A stretch of DNA of 64,000 nucleotides from Branchiostoma floridae (GCF_000003815.2 NC_049997.1:5360848-5424847); one strand, 5' to 3'. Shown: positions 1-15,100, numbered from the stretch's first letter. A program made the numbers and translations. The notes: generated by a model from the sequence alone, not told the origin.

Positions 1-153
1 CATACTGCGGGAAGTTGATGGCGGAGTGCTGCGCGCTCACATTGAAGATGATGTTGGTCAGGCAGTCGATGAGCAGCTTCTTGTTCGAAATCTCGCGAGG
101 AAATCCGTGAAGCTGTCCGGGACCTTCTATCATCTTGCAAAACGCCTGTAACG
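1..153 (-). CDS. LOX-fusion exon 19 (cut by window edge): third iron histidine
   Basis: [19 protein letters not shown] leads to [20 protein letters not shown]1112 is the third iron histidine and N1116 occupies the next ligand position. Of two acceptors, ccacag| (exon start 153) keeps the frame. The exon continues past base 1. Confidence 0.92.
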
Positions 154-3100
154 CTGTGGTTGGTAGAGAAAAAAACGTTATGATGTCTAGCGTGTACATG
201 GGAATGGAAGACAGGCAGAAAACACACAGATTAGCAAACACTATACACGAGTGTATGGTCGAAAACTTGTTTTATTCTATTTTTGGAAACGAACGAAAAT
301 TGATGCGCGCGCGGATGTCATCCATATAATGAAGTCAACATTGCCTTATTAAAACATTCGTCAAAAATGTAACTTGAAAGTTCATCTGTTTTGGTAGAAG
401 TCATTCTTGAAATAGTAATTCCCAACATAAAAATTGCACTTACCCAAATTCCTTCATTCCTTGACAAAGACTGATGCTGTACAGTCGAAAAGTTGGGTGA
501 GTCCAATTTTTGTGTTGGAAATTACAGTTCAACTATTTCAAAAAAGAGTAAAAAAAATGTACTTTGCACAAAATTTATACCTTTGTCGGCCGCCACTGCT
601 GGGTCACTTGCGTATGCCCCGTTGACCATCCCCGTCACATACGTCTTGTAGATGTTCCACAGTTTGAAGCCGTCATCGCGGTAAAGGTAGTTCTTCAAGC
701 CGTCAGAACCAGCTTCGTCAAAACCGCGACGTTTCAGCTCCTCGGGGAATCTGAGGAAAAGATTAATATGAATGAAGACCTTTATTGCACATTTTTGCCA
801 CACCGGGCTAAGTACAGGTCACAACAAGACATGTTGAAAAGATACAGTTAACAGATACAAAATGAGACTATTGCTGGATAAATTCCACTTCTCCTCGCTT
901 TTCTGTTATAGTGGAGATAAAAGAGCAGATTAATTCAGCCGTAGCAAAATGAATGTTGTGCTTCTGGTTGCGGTCCTGAAAAAAAGTAAGTAGGAATTCT
1001 ATTGGTTTTTTTTAATATCTGTATATATTAATTATCATTTTCAAATTCTTGTTACAAAAACGTCCCTGCAGTTCCTGGGTAAGCCACTAAGAAGCCCAAA
1101 CCTACACCAGTTCCTTCCTACATCATAAGCTATCTGCCACCAAAAATGTAGATCATAGCATGTCCTGGTCAAAAGATAAAAAGCAGAAGTTCTGTTGCAG
1201 TCTTCTTCTTCTTTCGTGTCATCACATCTGTTGCAGTACCAAAGTAACACAAGTTGACCTTGCCATTCGTCTTCCCAGCACTTGCCCACATATCAAATGT
1301 TGTTACAACCCTTTCATTGTTTCAAAAGTTATGCTGACAACAAATATCCGGAAGAAGAAACAGACACACACACACAAATGCACACACACACACACACAGA
1401 CAGACATACCAAAAACATTTTTCATGGAGGTAAAAAAATAACTTACGCCATGTCCATGAAGTTGTACTTGCGCCACTCATTGATGAACATTTTGAGCCCT
1501 CCCACGGTGGAAGTAGCGAACATCGGGTCGGTGATTGGGAAGATCCTGGAGACCAGGGAGTGGCGGGCCAGGTAGTTGATGCCGATGGTGTCCTTGAAGT
1601 GTGGCAGCAGCAGGCGGTAGATGGGGTGGTCTGGTGGCAGGTGGGTGTGGAGGGACACTGCGATCGGCTCCATAGCGAGGTGAGTGTAGCCCAGGTGGTA
1701 CAGGAACTGGTGCACGTTGTTGTCAGCCGACACCACGTGCATCTTGGCGAACATGTACTTGTTGGGGTGTGTCTTGGCCGTCTCCGGCGAGTACACCTCA
1801 TTCTTACCTACAGATGAATTCCATAAGATTTACATGTTTAGGATTCTGAAATTAATATTTTAAAAAATATAAAATATTCCCGTGCCATGCACAGAATTGT
1901 GCCTTAGCGACCTTGATAAAAGTGTTTTCTCATTACAATTGGGGCACCGGTGTGGCACTGCGGGGTTCTGAAGATTACTCGAAAATCAGAGATAAAGAAC
2001 GAATTTTTCTTAAGTTTTGTATAATGTTGTTGTCTTCTGAGTCATACTTTTACCACTCACCCCACCGGTCCCATAGCCTCATCGGCCGCAGGGGCAGCAA
2101 TGCCATCAACATAAATGTTTCACCTTCGTCTCTCTTTAGCCAAGGTTGCCATACTTTTACGTATAACGCAATATCCGAATTATGAAAAATCGGCGAAAAT
2201 AACAGAACAGTACCGCAGTTAACGAGCCCCACAGTGACGCACCGGTGCCCCAAGTGCAGTGAGATACCACCTTAAATGAAGCAAGAGCAAAAGAACTTGG
2301 GGAAAAGTCATCTACCCAGAACATAAATGTGTAAACGTCTAAACTGTACCGTACCCTTGTTTCTTGTGAGTTGGATACCCAGCATGTTAAGACGAGCCTT
2401 TCCATCTGGGAGTTGTTCATTGAACATGAGCAGAATGGGCGCGTAAAAGAATTTGCCCGGAGTAGCAGGAACGCCGAGCATGGGTGCGTAGTCCACGATG
2501 AAGAGCCTGTTCTCTTCCATGAGCTGCAGCGTGGTCTTGCCTTGTCCTTTCAGGCCAAGCATCTCTGCTGGAATCCGGCTCTGGTCCTTACACAGAGTCA
2601 CCAGCATGGGGTTGATGCCTGGTAAATACAAGTCATATGCAATCTGTAAAAACTATATATCCTTCTAAGCAAATTTTGGTATTTAGGCTGCGTATACTTA
2701 ACAATGGGAATCATGGCAGAAAGAGGCTGTTAAGAATCGCTTACTCGAGTTTTAGAACATGAAAAACTCACACTGGCATGGTTGTCCGGTCGCTAAAGAG
2801 TAATAATTTGAGGACTAACAAAGCAAAATATTTACGGCAGAAAACGTGGATCATAACATATGGGGTGACCTTTTGACCCCTTTCGCTGCCTGTACAGAAC
2901 TTCAAAACACCTAACTTCGAGAGCCTACGGCAACCAAGAATAAATAAATAAACCACAAACATTGCTAAAGATCTGGGGTTTTTTTTCAACACAACATAGA
3001 GGTAGAAACCCATACCTGTAATATGCACCTCTAAAATCCAAACATATCCCAAGAAAACATTTCTACAGGCACTTTTTCAAAGGGTACCTAATCATTTTGT

Positions 3101-6100
3101 ATGGATTAAACGTAGGTTATCTGCGCGTGTCCGGAAATACCGAAATTTGTCCCAAATAGCCCTTATAGAGCAAGTTTGACGGATTTTTATAGTGTTGAAA
3201 ACATCAAGTAATACTATAATAAGGTGGCATAAAACCTGCTGATCGTTTAGAAAATATCGTCAATAGCATGGCAACGTAATTTATGTTTAGAAGATGAGAC
3301 AAGTGCGGTTGAAATGACACCAGTACATTTGTAACGGTGTGATACCATACTTTGGGTGCGCACCCACCGCACTTGTGCCAAGCCTGTGTCACTGCGGGGT
3401 TCGTTCACTGCGTCACTGTTTTGTAAAAGTATGACTTAGAAGCCGAAAAAATACACAAAAAGAAAGAAGATTCGTTCTTGATCTCTGAAATAAGCCTATT
3501 TGCATTTACCAGTACGCATGCGCGGAATTTCCATAGCAACGAAAAAAGTGAGATAAACAAGTCGCGTTCGACAGGGCAGCGTTTGTCCAGGTTCAATGTT
3601 CAAGTGTCGAGATTTTTAGCCTCTACACGGCGTTAACGGCAGCTACCCGCCTGGATCTGATGTTCCAACGATGTCCTAAACCTTGTGTACCTGAAACATC
3701 GTGTTCAGTTTCGCTTCAGAGGAATTTACGGTACGTTTTTTGACGGTATCCAAGCAAGTGTTACCACAGTTAGTGATAACGCATGCATCCCTCCCCCATG
3801 CACGATGCCATCTATCTTTGCCGCTTACTTCTAGAATGTTTGTCCATTCTCACTACAGCCAGGTTTTTGTCTGTAAAGGTTACCAGTGTGACATAATTAG
3901 GAAATTTTAACCTACGTATGTTATAAACCGTAAAAATGTTAGCTAAAATGCACGACCTTGTGTCTTCACAATAATGAAAGCCGATATCGTCACTGTCTCG
4001 TGATCTCTCGTGTCCGGACATGACCCCGCTTGCACTGACTGAGGAGCTTTCGTACTGTGACCAACACTTCGATTAGAAAGATAAAAAAATGTTAAGAACC
4101 AACAGCGAGTACACTAATAATCGCAGTAAATGGCTTGGATGTCCGTATTAGTATTAAACTGGTGCTTTAGGTTGAAAAATTGTACTAATAAATGTGCAAG
4201 CAAGGTCGCTGCAAGTTATGCAAACGTGACGGTGGGGAGGGGTGCATGTAGAATGTGCATTGAAGTGCATTGCGCTTTAAAGCTGTATTTTTTGTTTAAG
4301 TGTTGATATTTGCTTTAATGTTTCTTCCTTTTTTTTAAGGTGCCGGAGTTCAACATGAGGCTGTGTGCAGTGGTCGGCTGCGGTAATGGAACATATCAAC
4401 CAAGGCGGTTTCAACCTTCTTGTATCAACTTTAAAAAAAGGAAGTCAGGGACATGTCCAAATAAAAACATGGAACAAAAAAGGATTTTGGTGATGCAACT
4501 GTCCCCAACCTTTCCAGCTATGCATTTCCCACTGACAAGAAAGACCCATGGTCGGACAAAACTGTTCTTGCTCACAGATTGCCAACACTTGGGTTCGCTT
4601 CCTGTCTGTTACACTACAACCACTGATAGTATGGCCAAGTAGAGCTGCAATTTCAAAGACCTTGCCACCACAGTTCAAGAAACAATGTAGTAGAATAAGA
4701 TGCATAATTGATTGTACAGAAATATTTATTGAGAGACCTAGATCTTTAGACTTACAAGCCTCCACATGGTATGACTATAAAAACACAATACTTTAAAGCT
4801 GCTTGTAGGGATCACACCAAATGGGCACATCTCCTTTCTTTCAAAGACGTATGGCGGAAGAGCCTCTGATGTGTTCATTACCTGGGACTGTGGCTTTTTA
4901 GATTTGGTTGATCCAAATGACGTTATAAAAATAATGGCAGATAGGGGATTTCCAATCCAGGAGGACCTGATGCTGCTGAATGCAACACTAGAAATACCAC
5001 CAGCAGCATAGGGGAGGCGACACATGACAAGAGACAAAGTAAAGAAAACAAAAACTGTTGCAAACTTGAGGATCCGCGTAGAGCGTGCTAACAATCGACT
5101 GAAGGACTTCAAAATCCTGGAGGGTACATTTCCCATAACACCCATGTCAGCAGTAGATGACATTATCAAGGTCTGTGCTGCATTGGTTCGGAACCTGCAG
5201 CCAGACTTGGTCAAATAAACAGTTGGCATACAAGCCATTCAAGTTGGCAGAGATAAACTGTATTGAATTGCTGGCAGCTGAGTGCCAGTGACTTTTTCAA
5301 TGATCCTTTACTGATTATGTTGTGATAGCAGGAAACTGTGACCGATGATAATAATGACAATGTAATGAAGATGTAATAGATAAAAGTGGATCCTTTCTGT
5401 AACATGTCCTCAAATGTATTCTCAAACATTTTTCATACATTAAGTTGTGAGTTCTGTACATTTATGCTGCCATACTGGTGGCGATGTAGGAACATATTTT
5501 TTGGAATAAAATCAACGGGATCTTACTTTTGCCTTTGTTCATGAAGTGGCTTGTGTAATGGGAAATGATTTATCGAACAGACAAACTAACAAACTAGCAG
5601 TAGGAGCTCACAATAATTATGTTTTCCCGATATGGATAAAATTGCTCTTGCTGGTGTCTTCTTTTCATTTCTTTTTCTACTGTCAGGAACCAATCAGAGC
5701 TTATAACTGCCATGAACCAATCAATTTTAGAACTGCATTAGCAAATTAGCAGTATAACTATGAAGAACCGTCCTGTGTCTTAGCTCTTCATGTGTATAAA
5801 CTTCCGCCTCCTCATCCATTACGGCCGGAACGAAAATGAAAAAAAAACAACCTCCACTTACTTCATATACTGTCAGTAAAACACACGTCTTACACCAGAC
5901 TTCAAAAACTTAAAAGTATCTTTATTCTTAACTGACAGTTCTAGAATCTTCTTTAGAACAGGTGTACGTTCGTACCTGTCAGGTGGGAACACCTGCGGCG
6001 CCGCACGGCGCGGCGCGGAGCGCCATCTCCTTAAACAAACGCTGACACTACACACGCGTGACGCAACACTGGGTTGGGAAGTTATCTCCCAAAATGGCGG

Positions 6101-9100
6101 ATTTTACCCGTCATGCATTTCGCGCCGGTAATTGCGAATAGGCTTATTCGTTGAGTATCTTTCGAACCCCGCAGTGACGCAAGCTTGACACAAGTGCGGT
6201 GGGAGCGCACCTTTAGGGGCTGTTACAAAATATCAAAATCAATTCTAAATCACATCTTCACGCCTGCTGCGTATGAACATATGATACGAACCCTGAAGAT
6301 ACTGTCGGCAGAATTCCGTGTCACTCTGCCATTCTTCAATCAGCCTCTCGTTGGCAGGAAGGTAGCCGCTGAAGTTGGCCTTCCACGGATCCCAGAGACC
6401 CTTGACTTGGGCCAGGCGCAGCATGATCTGGGCCTGCGTTGCAAAACAAACAGTTCCTTGGTCTAATCTTAAACTGTGCTAAACTTTCTTCCAACAAAAA
6501 GGTTAGACTCCCTTGCAGTCTTCGAACGGGGCTGGTTTTTATTGGGGGGGGGGGGGCGTAGGTTCGCGATTTTTAACGTTGGCTGGGTTCTCTTGTGCCG
6601 GGAAAGGGAGTTTGCCGAGGAAGGGAGTTTGCCGTGATAGCGAGTTTGCCACGGACGAGCCAGCCCCGTTCAAAGACTGCAAGGGTGTCTACAAAAAGGT
6701 ATACACAGATCAAATTTCATAACGTTATAACACAATTCATAGCGTTTATAACTTCCTGGCACGTTTGACCAATTGTTGACGTCACGTATCAACAATGTTT
6801 TTTTTTTTTATTGGTATACATATAAGACAAGACACAGTGGTAAATGCACTCTAGCAAAGCTAATTTTAACATTACCACTAGGACATTTGAAAATAAAATA
6901 AACAAAGGACAAAACAATGTGAGATCAAATAAAAACAGTAGTACAGCAGTGGGGTGACGGATCCAACAAATAAATGTATATATACATACAAGATTTAAAG
7001 GAAAATGTCAATCAGTTTGAAAACGGTTGGTCTGGAGTATGTATGTCTGTGTAAGCTGCATGATATGGTTATTTGTTACTGTTGGTAAAGTGGGTGAACC
7101 CTTGAGTAAAAGTTGAGTTAAGACTGGGTCAGACGTAGTTTTCAAATCAAGGGTTAAAAGGTCTTGAAGATTGCAGAGAAGGGTTTTTCTAAGATGGTTG
7201 TAGTTTGGGCAGTACAATAAATAATGGACAACGCTTTCGCATCGGGAGCCACAGCTACAAGAAGGACTATCGACTAGATTACGTGTGAATAAGCTAAAGT
7301 TCAAACTACAGGTCCCGATGCGGAGGCGTGTTAGTAAAACGCAGGCGTACCTGGGGCCATGTCTAAAATGTGTGTTAGGGGAAGGGCGAACCAATTTTAT
7401 TAAGTAGTTTTTGAATGTTGAAGGATTTAATGACCGAACAGCTAAATCAAGATCATTCCAGTGATGTGTAGCATACGGAATAAAGGACCTTTGGTAACGA
7501 GTGGTGGTACAAGCCGGTGACTGTAAGTTGTGTTTGTTACGAAGGTCGTAGGGAGTAAGGGCAGAAACTTCAGGAGTGATCAACTCCTGAAGGTACTGGC
7601 GAGTTTGACCATGAACAATTTTATGAAACATTGTCAATGAGTGAATATAGCGACGGTCAGACAGCTTTTCCCACCCAAGTTCAGAAAGGAGTGACAGATA
7701 TGAGGATCCTCTCACAGCACCTGATACTGTGAGTGAGCACTCATATTGTACTCCCTCTATACGTCGGGAGTCCGATATAGTGCAGCCATGCCATACTATG
7801 TCGGCGTATTCAAGAAGAGGGCGAATGAAGGACTTGTAGATAACTTCGAGTACATGTCGTGGCAATTTAAATTTAAGTTTGTTAAGTGTGGACACACGTT
7901 TTGATACTTTGGCAATCATGTGTGTAATATGTTTTTCCCAAGACATGGTGGACGTGAGAAAAACACCAATGTGCTTGTGGTCTTTTACAGATTGAATGAC
8001 ACAGTTATCAAGAAAAAGGGGAGGATGGCAAGGGGGATCGATTTTCCTGGAAAAACACATTTCCTCAGTTTTTAAAGGATTCAGTTTCATAAGCCATGTG
8101 GAAGCCCAACATGATATCTTACTAAGATCAGAATTTAGACTTGACGCAGTTTCGGTTGGGCTATCCACTATATCTATTAAAGAACTATCATCTGCAAAGA
8201 GAAACGGGCAAGATGATAAATCGTCCACCATATCATTGATGTAAACAAGAAATAAGAGGGGGCCTAATACAGAACCCTGTGGTACGCCTGCGCGAATATT
8301 ACACCAATCTGAGTGCTGGCCATCTATAACTACTCTTTGTACACGATCAGAAAGATAGCTGTGGAACCAATTTAGGACCGGACCCTCGACCCCATTTCTT
8401 TGAAGCTTGAAAATGATGCCCTTATGCCAAACTTTGTCAAATGCACGTGAAAAATCTAAATAAACCGCTCGGACCTCTCTATTAGAGTCAAGAGCTTCAA
8501 GAATTTTGTCAGTTACACAAACAAGTTGGCCAACTGTAGAATCTCCACGGATAAATCCAGACTGGAGAGAATATAATAAGTTTTGGGACATCAGGTGGTT
8601 GTACAAGTGTTTAAATACAATCTTTTCAAGGATTTTAGACAAACAGGGGAGTAGGGATACAGGTCGGTAATTCGACACATCCTCGGGGTCCCCCTTTTTG
8701 AAAATTGGTACCACATTTGCTCTTTTCCAGGATTCAGGGAAGACTCCGTGATTTAGAGACAAGTTAAAAACATATGCAATTTTGTCAGAGATATAGGGAC
8801 ATATGGATTTAAGAAAACGATTGTCTACATTATCATAGCCACATGCTTTAGATACTTCTAAATCTGAGACATAAAGTTCTATCTCAGCAGCTGATGTAAC
8901 ACACTGTGTAAGACGAGCACTAGTAAGGAAATCAAGGGGTGGAAGTCTAGCACTGGAGTCATCCACTGAGGCCTGAGAAGAGAAATACAAATTAAACATA
9001 GTTGCCTTTTCTCTTGAATCGGTTATAAAACAGTTGCCAGACTTAAGCGGTGGAATAGTAGAATTAACTTTACTTTGGTAGAAATGTTTCACAATGTGCC

Positions 9101-12100
9101 ACCACTTTTTGTTGGATGAGGGGGAACTACTTAAGGAGGCAACCAGGCGGTTGTGATAATTAGACTTGGCTAGTGATAACTGATGGACAAGTTTATTTCT
9201 AATAAGACGATATGAAGACCAATGAATAGGGCTGTTCGTTAACTTGGCTTTCTTATGCAACTTGTCTCTCTGGTGCATTAAGCGTCTAATTTCAGGTGAA
9301 ATCCAAGGTTTGTCACGAGGTCTAACGAGAATGTCCTTATGAGGCACACATTTAATTTTGGCTTCCAAAATCAGTTCCATCAACTTCTTGCTAGCTTCTT
9401 CAACAGTATCACAATAGAAAACTTCATGCCATATTGGCTCAGACGAGAAGAGTGCCAGCAAGCTGTGATCGGTTTTGGAATAATCCCAGATGGTACGGAC
9501 ATAAGGACGAGGGGGCCTGAGTGACAAGTTAATAGTAGCGACAATAGGGCTATGGTGGCATCCGGAGAGGGGAGATAACGCAGAGGTAGATTTGATAAGT
9601 TTTTTCTCGTTGATGAATAGAAGGTCAATCAGGGAGGGAGACCGTGACAAATCGCACGTTGGCTCCTTTATCACCTGTGTGAGATTTAACATTTTAGAAG
9701 CTTGCAATAGTTTTGTGCCGACCGAAGTGATTGGGTCATGGACCCACCATGCCTCGTGTTTGGCATTAAAGTCACCTGTGATAATGATGCCATCGTGTTG
9801 AGAGGATTCAGCTGTGAATACTGAGTCACTAAACAAGTCAACAAATTCATCAACAGTTTTGGAATCCTGGCCAGGTGGCCGGTAGTAGACAGAAAAGAGT
9901 AAACGGCTGCGTCCTACAAAGAGTTCAAGCCAAATGCATTCAACAGACGGTGATTCCAGATCTAAGCGTCGCTTGTACGCTATCTGGTCAGATATGTAAA
10001 TGAGGACACCGCCACCATGCCTATTTCTGTCACGACGGACTGGCAACTGAAAACCGTCAAGAGAAATTGCAAAAGAATCAACAGAATCTCCCAACCAAGT
10101 TTCTGATACAGCAATAACATCGAGGTTGAGTCTAACAGCTAGAGCAGATAGTTCGTCCATCTTAGTGCCAGCTACTAGGCTATTGACATTTAGATGGATA
10201 ACGTTAAACTGTTTACGGCAAACTGGCCCTGGATTGGGATGGACGGCTCCCGCTACTAAAATTACTACAAAAGATATGAAAACAGTAGTGTAGGATAGGA
10301 AGATATCTAGATTCAGAGTAAGTCTAAATCTTTCCTTAGAAATTAGGCGTGAATGTGCAGAAAACAAACCAATGACTGCCCTGTACATATCAAGACCTAT
10401 GAAAGCGGCCTCGCGCACCCTCTCTGCAATCTATTCAGAAGTATTGACCCGTCAATAAATGAATTAGACTTACCCATTGCTGTACACATAGAAGAACACG
10501 ATCTCACAAGATAACCATACAATAAAATAACACAAGTAAACGATGGCAGAGACATATCAGTCAATGTCTTGGAATAGTCAGTTGTCAGTGCCGCTGAGCA
10601 GATTACGCTGAACGGAAGATGTCCAGATCAGCTTGCTTTAAGATCATTTGTCTCTCCCCGTTCAAAGTTCATGTTCATAAGATCACGTGGTTGTGATTAT
10701 CTCGAGTTTGTTCTGAAGTCATCAGTATTTATCCTGAAAACAGACAGTGGTCGTTGAAAATTTTATCTGTGTGTACCTTGGAGTTGGAAGAAAGTTTTAG
10801 CTCTCCTTTCTAAAAAGTACAAGTCGTTGAAGGTTTTTAGAGCCGACTAGTATCGAACTCGATTCTCGGCTAATTGAGGATGTCTAAAAAATAATGTAAA
10901 TGCATTTAAGTTCGCGGGGATTTAATTTCGCGGTAACGGGAAAAGAGATTTTTCGCGGTAGTTTTAAGTTCGCGGTAGCACCATGCACTGTAGTCTCTTA
11001 CTGCCATACTGGAAGAGGTCAGAGGTCATCCCGGGCGGGCGGGAGGCCTATTTTAGAGCTCCATCACTTTCCACTCTTTTTAGTTCTTTTTAGTTTTGTT
11101 TCCACACACCATCCACACATCTTTACATCTACAAACAGCCGTAACATCAGCCTGAACTTTCTGGACCCCGGACGCTCTTGGGCGGCGCATTTTTAGTTCT
11201 TTTTCTTAGATTTACATAGCGCCCCCCTCCCCCGTCTCCCGGAGCGTGCTCGACGTTTCGTTACATTCTCAACCATCTTGGGCAGCATTCTACTAACAGC
11301 CCACTGCTTAGTGTTAATTGTAAACTCTCACCATGATCCCTCCCCCTTCACTCCCAGGCATGAAGGCATACCACACACCCTTAATCCATCCTTTAACAGT
11401 CCATTCCCGTTAACTCCCCTGCTGGACAACAGATGTGCCAATCACTCCCTGAAGCTAACATTAGTCTCTATCTTCATTAACTCTAATGGTAAACTAGCAC
11501 CCCACTGCAGACCTAAATTCACCCTGTTCAGCCTCACCCTGATAATCCTTCTGGCTGGAGATGTGGAGTTAAATCCGGGACCTAGGGCACCGAAATACCC
11601 CTGCGGTGTATGCCATCGAGCCGTCAGGTGGGAAAAGGTGGACGGCCGGCATGCCATCTGTTGCGACTCATGTGATGTCTGGTACCATACTGACTGCATG
11701 GGTATGTCAACACCGGTCTATAATACCATCAACAACCCTAACGTGTCTTGGATTTGCTGCTCCTGCGGCCTACCTAACTTCAGCTCCAGCCTCTTCAACA
11801 CTACAGTATTCGAAACTTCTAATTGTTTCTCTTCTTTTAACACCAGCACCTGTTCTAGTCCAGCAAGATCTATCGGCTCGCCTATCGCTACGTCTTCGCC
11901 TATCGGATATGGTATTACTCCACCGCCTCGCGACCGCACACATACCAAACCAGTCAGGACCTGTGTGATCAACTTTCAATCTATCCGCAATAAGGTACCT
12001 GAACTGCACGCATTTTGCGAAGCTGTGCAACCAGACATTGTTGTTGGCACTGAGACGTGGCTGGACTCGTCAGTGGGCAGCAGCAAAATCTTTCCGGACA

Positions 12101-15100
12101 CGTACAATGTGTTCAGGAGAGACAGAGCTGGCCGGGGAGGGTGTGTGCTTGTTGCTGTAAAGAACAACATCATAGCAACCCACCACCCAGACCCGGACTG
12201 TCCCTGCGAGTTGACCTGGGTCCGGGTCCATCTGGCTAACAGTAAGTCCATCTACATAGGGGCCTACTATCGCCCCCCCTCAGCTGGTCATGATGATTTT
12301 GTAGCACTAGAAAGATCAGTGCTGCAAAAGCGGGCTAATAACAACAATGCCCACATCTGGCTAGCAGGTGACTTCAACCTGCCTGATGCGACCTGGAACC
12401 CTGAAGCTAATACCACCGCTTCCAATCCATCCACTCTCACTAGCAATTACATCAGCCTTGCCAATGACTGTGGTCTGGAACAAATGGTCTGTGAACCAAC
12501 TCGTACTGTGGGGCAAACTTCGAACACCCTGGATCTGTTTCTCACCACAAATTCCACCTTAGGGGAGAGAGTCAAAATCTTACCAGGTCTCAGTGATCAT
12601 GACATCCCGCTGATTGATGTTCTTGAAAGTAAAGCCCCAAACATCAAACTCAAAAGATCGGCTCATATACCTGTGGAGGAAAGCTAACATCGATGCACTC
12701 CAGCAGGATATGGCAACATACAGTCGAGAGTTTGCAGACCAGGCTCAGCACAACACTGCCTCAGAAAACTGGGAGCTGTTTAAGGCAGCCGTTAGTGGTG
12801 CTGCCAATAAGCATGTCCCCAGGAAAAAAGTGAGGCCACAATCCAACAAACCTTGGATAACACCCCAGATTCGCAAAGCTATGCGTAAGCGGTCTGAACT
12901 TTTTTCCAAGGCTAGGAGATCCAACTCCAGTGAAGCCTGGGCAAAGTTCAAGAGGTGTAGGAAGGGCGTTAAGCAGAGAGTTAGGAAGGCCCATAGGGAT
13001 TATGTCTCCAACTAGCTGGAGTCTAACATCGAGGATAATCCCAAGGCCTTTTGGAGCTATGTCAAATCCATCAGACAAGACTCTACTGGTACGTCAGCCC
13101 TAAGACATCAGGGGGTGCTAACATCTGACCCCAAAGAAAAGGCTGATGCACTGGGGGCCCAGTTTGCGTCAGTGTTTACCAGGGAGGATAAGACCACCGT
13201 TCCTACCCTTGGCGAACCCAAAGCTCCAACTATCCCCTCCCTTAACATCACAGTGGAGGGGGTAGCCAAACAGCTCTCCTGTCTTAACCCCAGCAAGGCC
13301 ACAGGACCAGACGGATTACCACCTCGCCTCCTGAAGACTGTAGCCGAACAAATTGCGCCAATATTACAGGTCATATTCTCCCAGTCAATATCTACGGGAG
13401 ATGTTCCTGAAGATTGGAGAACAGCTAACATCGCTCCAATCTTCAAAAATGGGGACAGAACCTTGCCATCAAACTATAGGCCGGTGTCTCTGACATCGGT
13501 CTGAAGTAAAGTGCTCGAACACATCGTGCACAGCCACATGATGAAACATCTAGACGCTCATGGCATTCTGTCCCCTGCGCAACACGGCTTCAGGAAGGGT
13601 CTGTCCTGCGAGAGCCAGCTGGTGCTTACCCTCCAAGACCTGGCCAAGAACATGGACCAGAACAAACAGGTCGATGCCGCGGTGCTTGACTTTAGCAAAG
13701 CATTCGATACCGTGCCTCACGAACGTCTGCTGAGCAAGCTCGAGCACTATGGTATTTCTGGCCTCCTTCAGTCTTGGCTTAGGGCCTTCCTTACGGAGAG
13801 AACCCAGAGGGTTGTCTTTGACGGTGGGACATCTAAAGCTGTCAAGGTCACCTCTGGAGTTCCGCAGGGTACTGTGTTAGGCCCTCTGCTATTCCTGCTC
13901 GTACACCAACAAAGGGATACAGGCGGTGGAGGCCGTCCAGCGCAGGGCAGCCCGGTGGAGGCCGTCCAGCGCAGGGCAGCCCGAGTGACCCTAAATGACT
14001 ACAGGCAGACTAGCAGCGTGACACAAATGCTTTCAGACCTGCAGTGGCGCCCTCTCTCCGAAAGGAAGAGGAACGCCCGCCTCACCTTTTTCTATAAAGT
14101 AGTCAACAATAATATTAACATAGACGCCAGCAATATTCTGAAGCCTGCCCAAGGGCGCACCCGGGGTAGTCACGACTTCAAATATCAACACATATTCGCA
14201 CGCACCGACATCTACAAACACTCTTTTTTCCCACGCACAATTCCCGAGTGGAATGCCCTGCCTGGCACGGTTGTAAGCGCTCCCAACGTTGAGCTCTTCC
14301 GTGCCAGGCAGGCGGCCTGCCCGCCCTAACCCGGGAGCCTCAGCCCCCCCCCCCCCCCTACTTTTGCCCCTCGCGGGGTCATTTGGGGGTATATATGCAG
14401 ATGCAGATGCCATGAAAAAAAATTAAGTTCACGGTGAAGCGGTAGCGAACATTGAACCACCGCGAAAATTTCTGCATTTACAGTATTCTAGTCTCTATTT
14501 TGACAGTATATTATGCATATGTCTCCCACAATGTCGGGAATTTCATCCTCCACTGCATACAGAAAAGAAATCAAACCCAATCAAACCCAATAGCATTCAT
14601 TCTAGATTCGAAGTATCACCAGTTGATAACCTCTATTTCACTTAATGTCCACTTTGTTATTGTATCATCATTATCATTGTACTTTCATACATGTATTGTT
14701 GCAATTAGCCTTCGGGCTTGAGTTTGCAATAAATATCATATTATTCACGTAATTAGAATGCTTAATGTTAAGGTAGACTTAAGGACCTGAGACCCGATGA
14801 ACTCCATGAGACGCTGCATCAGGCGGCCAGTTTTAACCGGAGTGAACATCTCTGCCGTGGGCATGGGGACACAGGCTGCCGGCATCTCCTCCAACGGAAC
14901 ATCGGGATGACTCCGCAGGCGTTTTGTCTTCTCCAGCTCGTATTTTTGGCCTTTAGGATGATAAAAATAGTTTGATTGTTTCTCATCTTTGCCTCCTTTC
15001 TTCAGTCGTTGTTTCACAATTGATCACAAGAACACATAGATAGAAAAATGTATAGAGAGACAGACAGACAGACGGGCAGGTTTTATTGTTTCTCATCTTT

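Larger units (their letters stand above)
3354..6211. mobile_element. MITE-A copy split by a nested transposon
   Basis: The left half (3354-3497) and right half (6138-6211) are the two ends of one MITE-A, with inverted termini gcgcacccaccgcacttg and caagtgcggtgggagcgc. The 2.65 kb between them is a separate element. Confidence 0.7.
10893..14486. mobile_element. MITE-C arms flanking the second LINE
   Basis: The left end tgtaaatgcatttaagttcgcgg (10895) and right end ccgcgaaaatttctgcatttaca (to 14483) are inverted copies. Each is followed inward by ttcgcggta-type repeats. The LINE below appears to have inserted into this element. Confidence 0.6.

Noticed and set aside
1322-1801. 159-residue frame overlapping LOX exon 17
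   Set aside because: Shadow frame of the real exon; composition is Arg/Thr/Ser/Cys-rich without domain sense.
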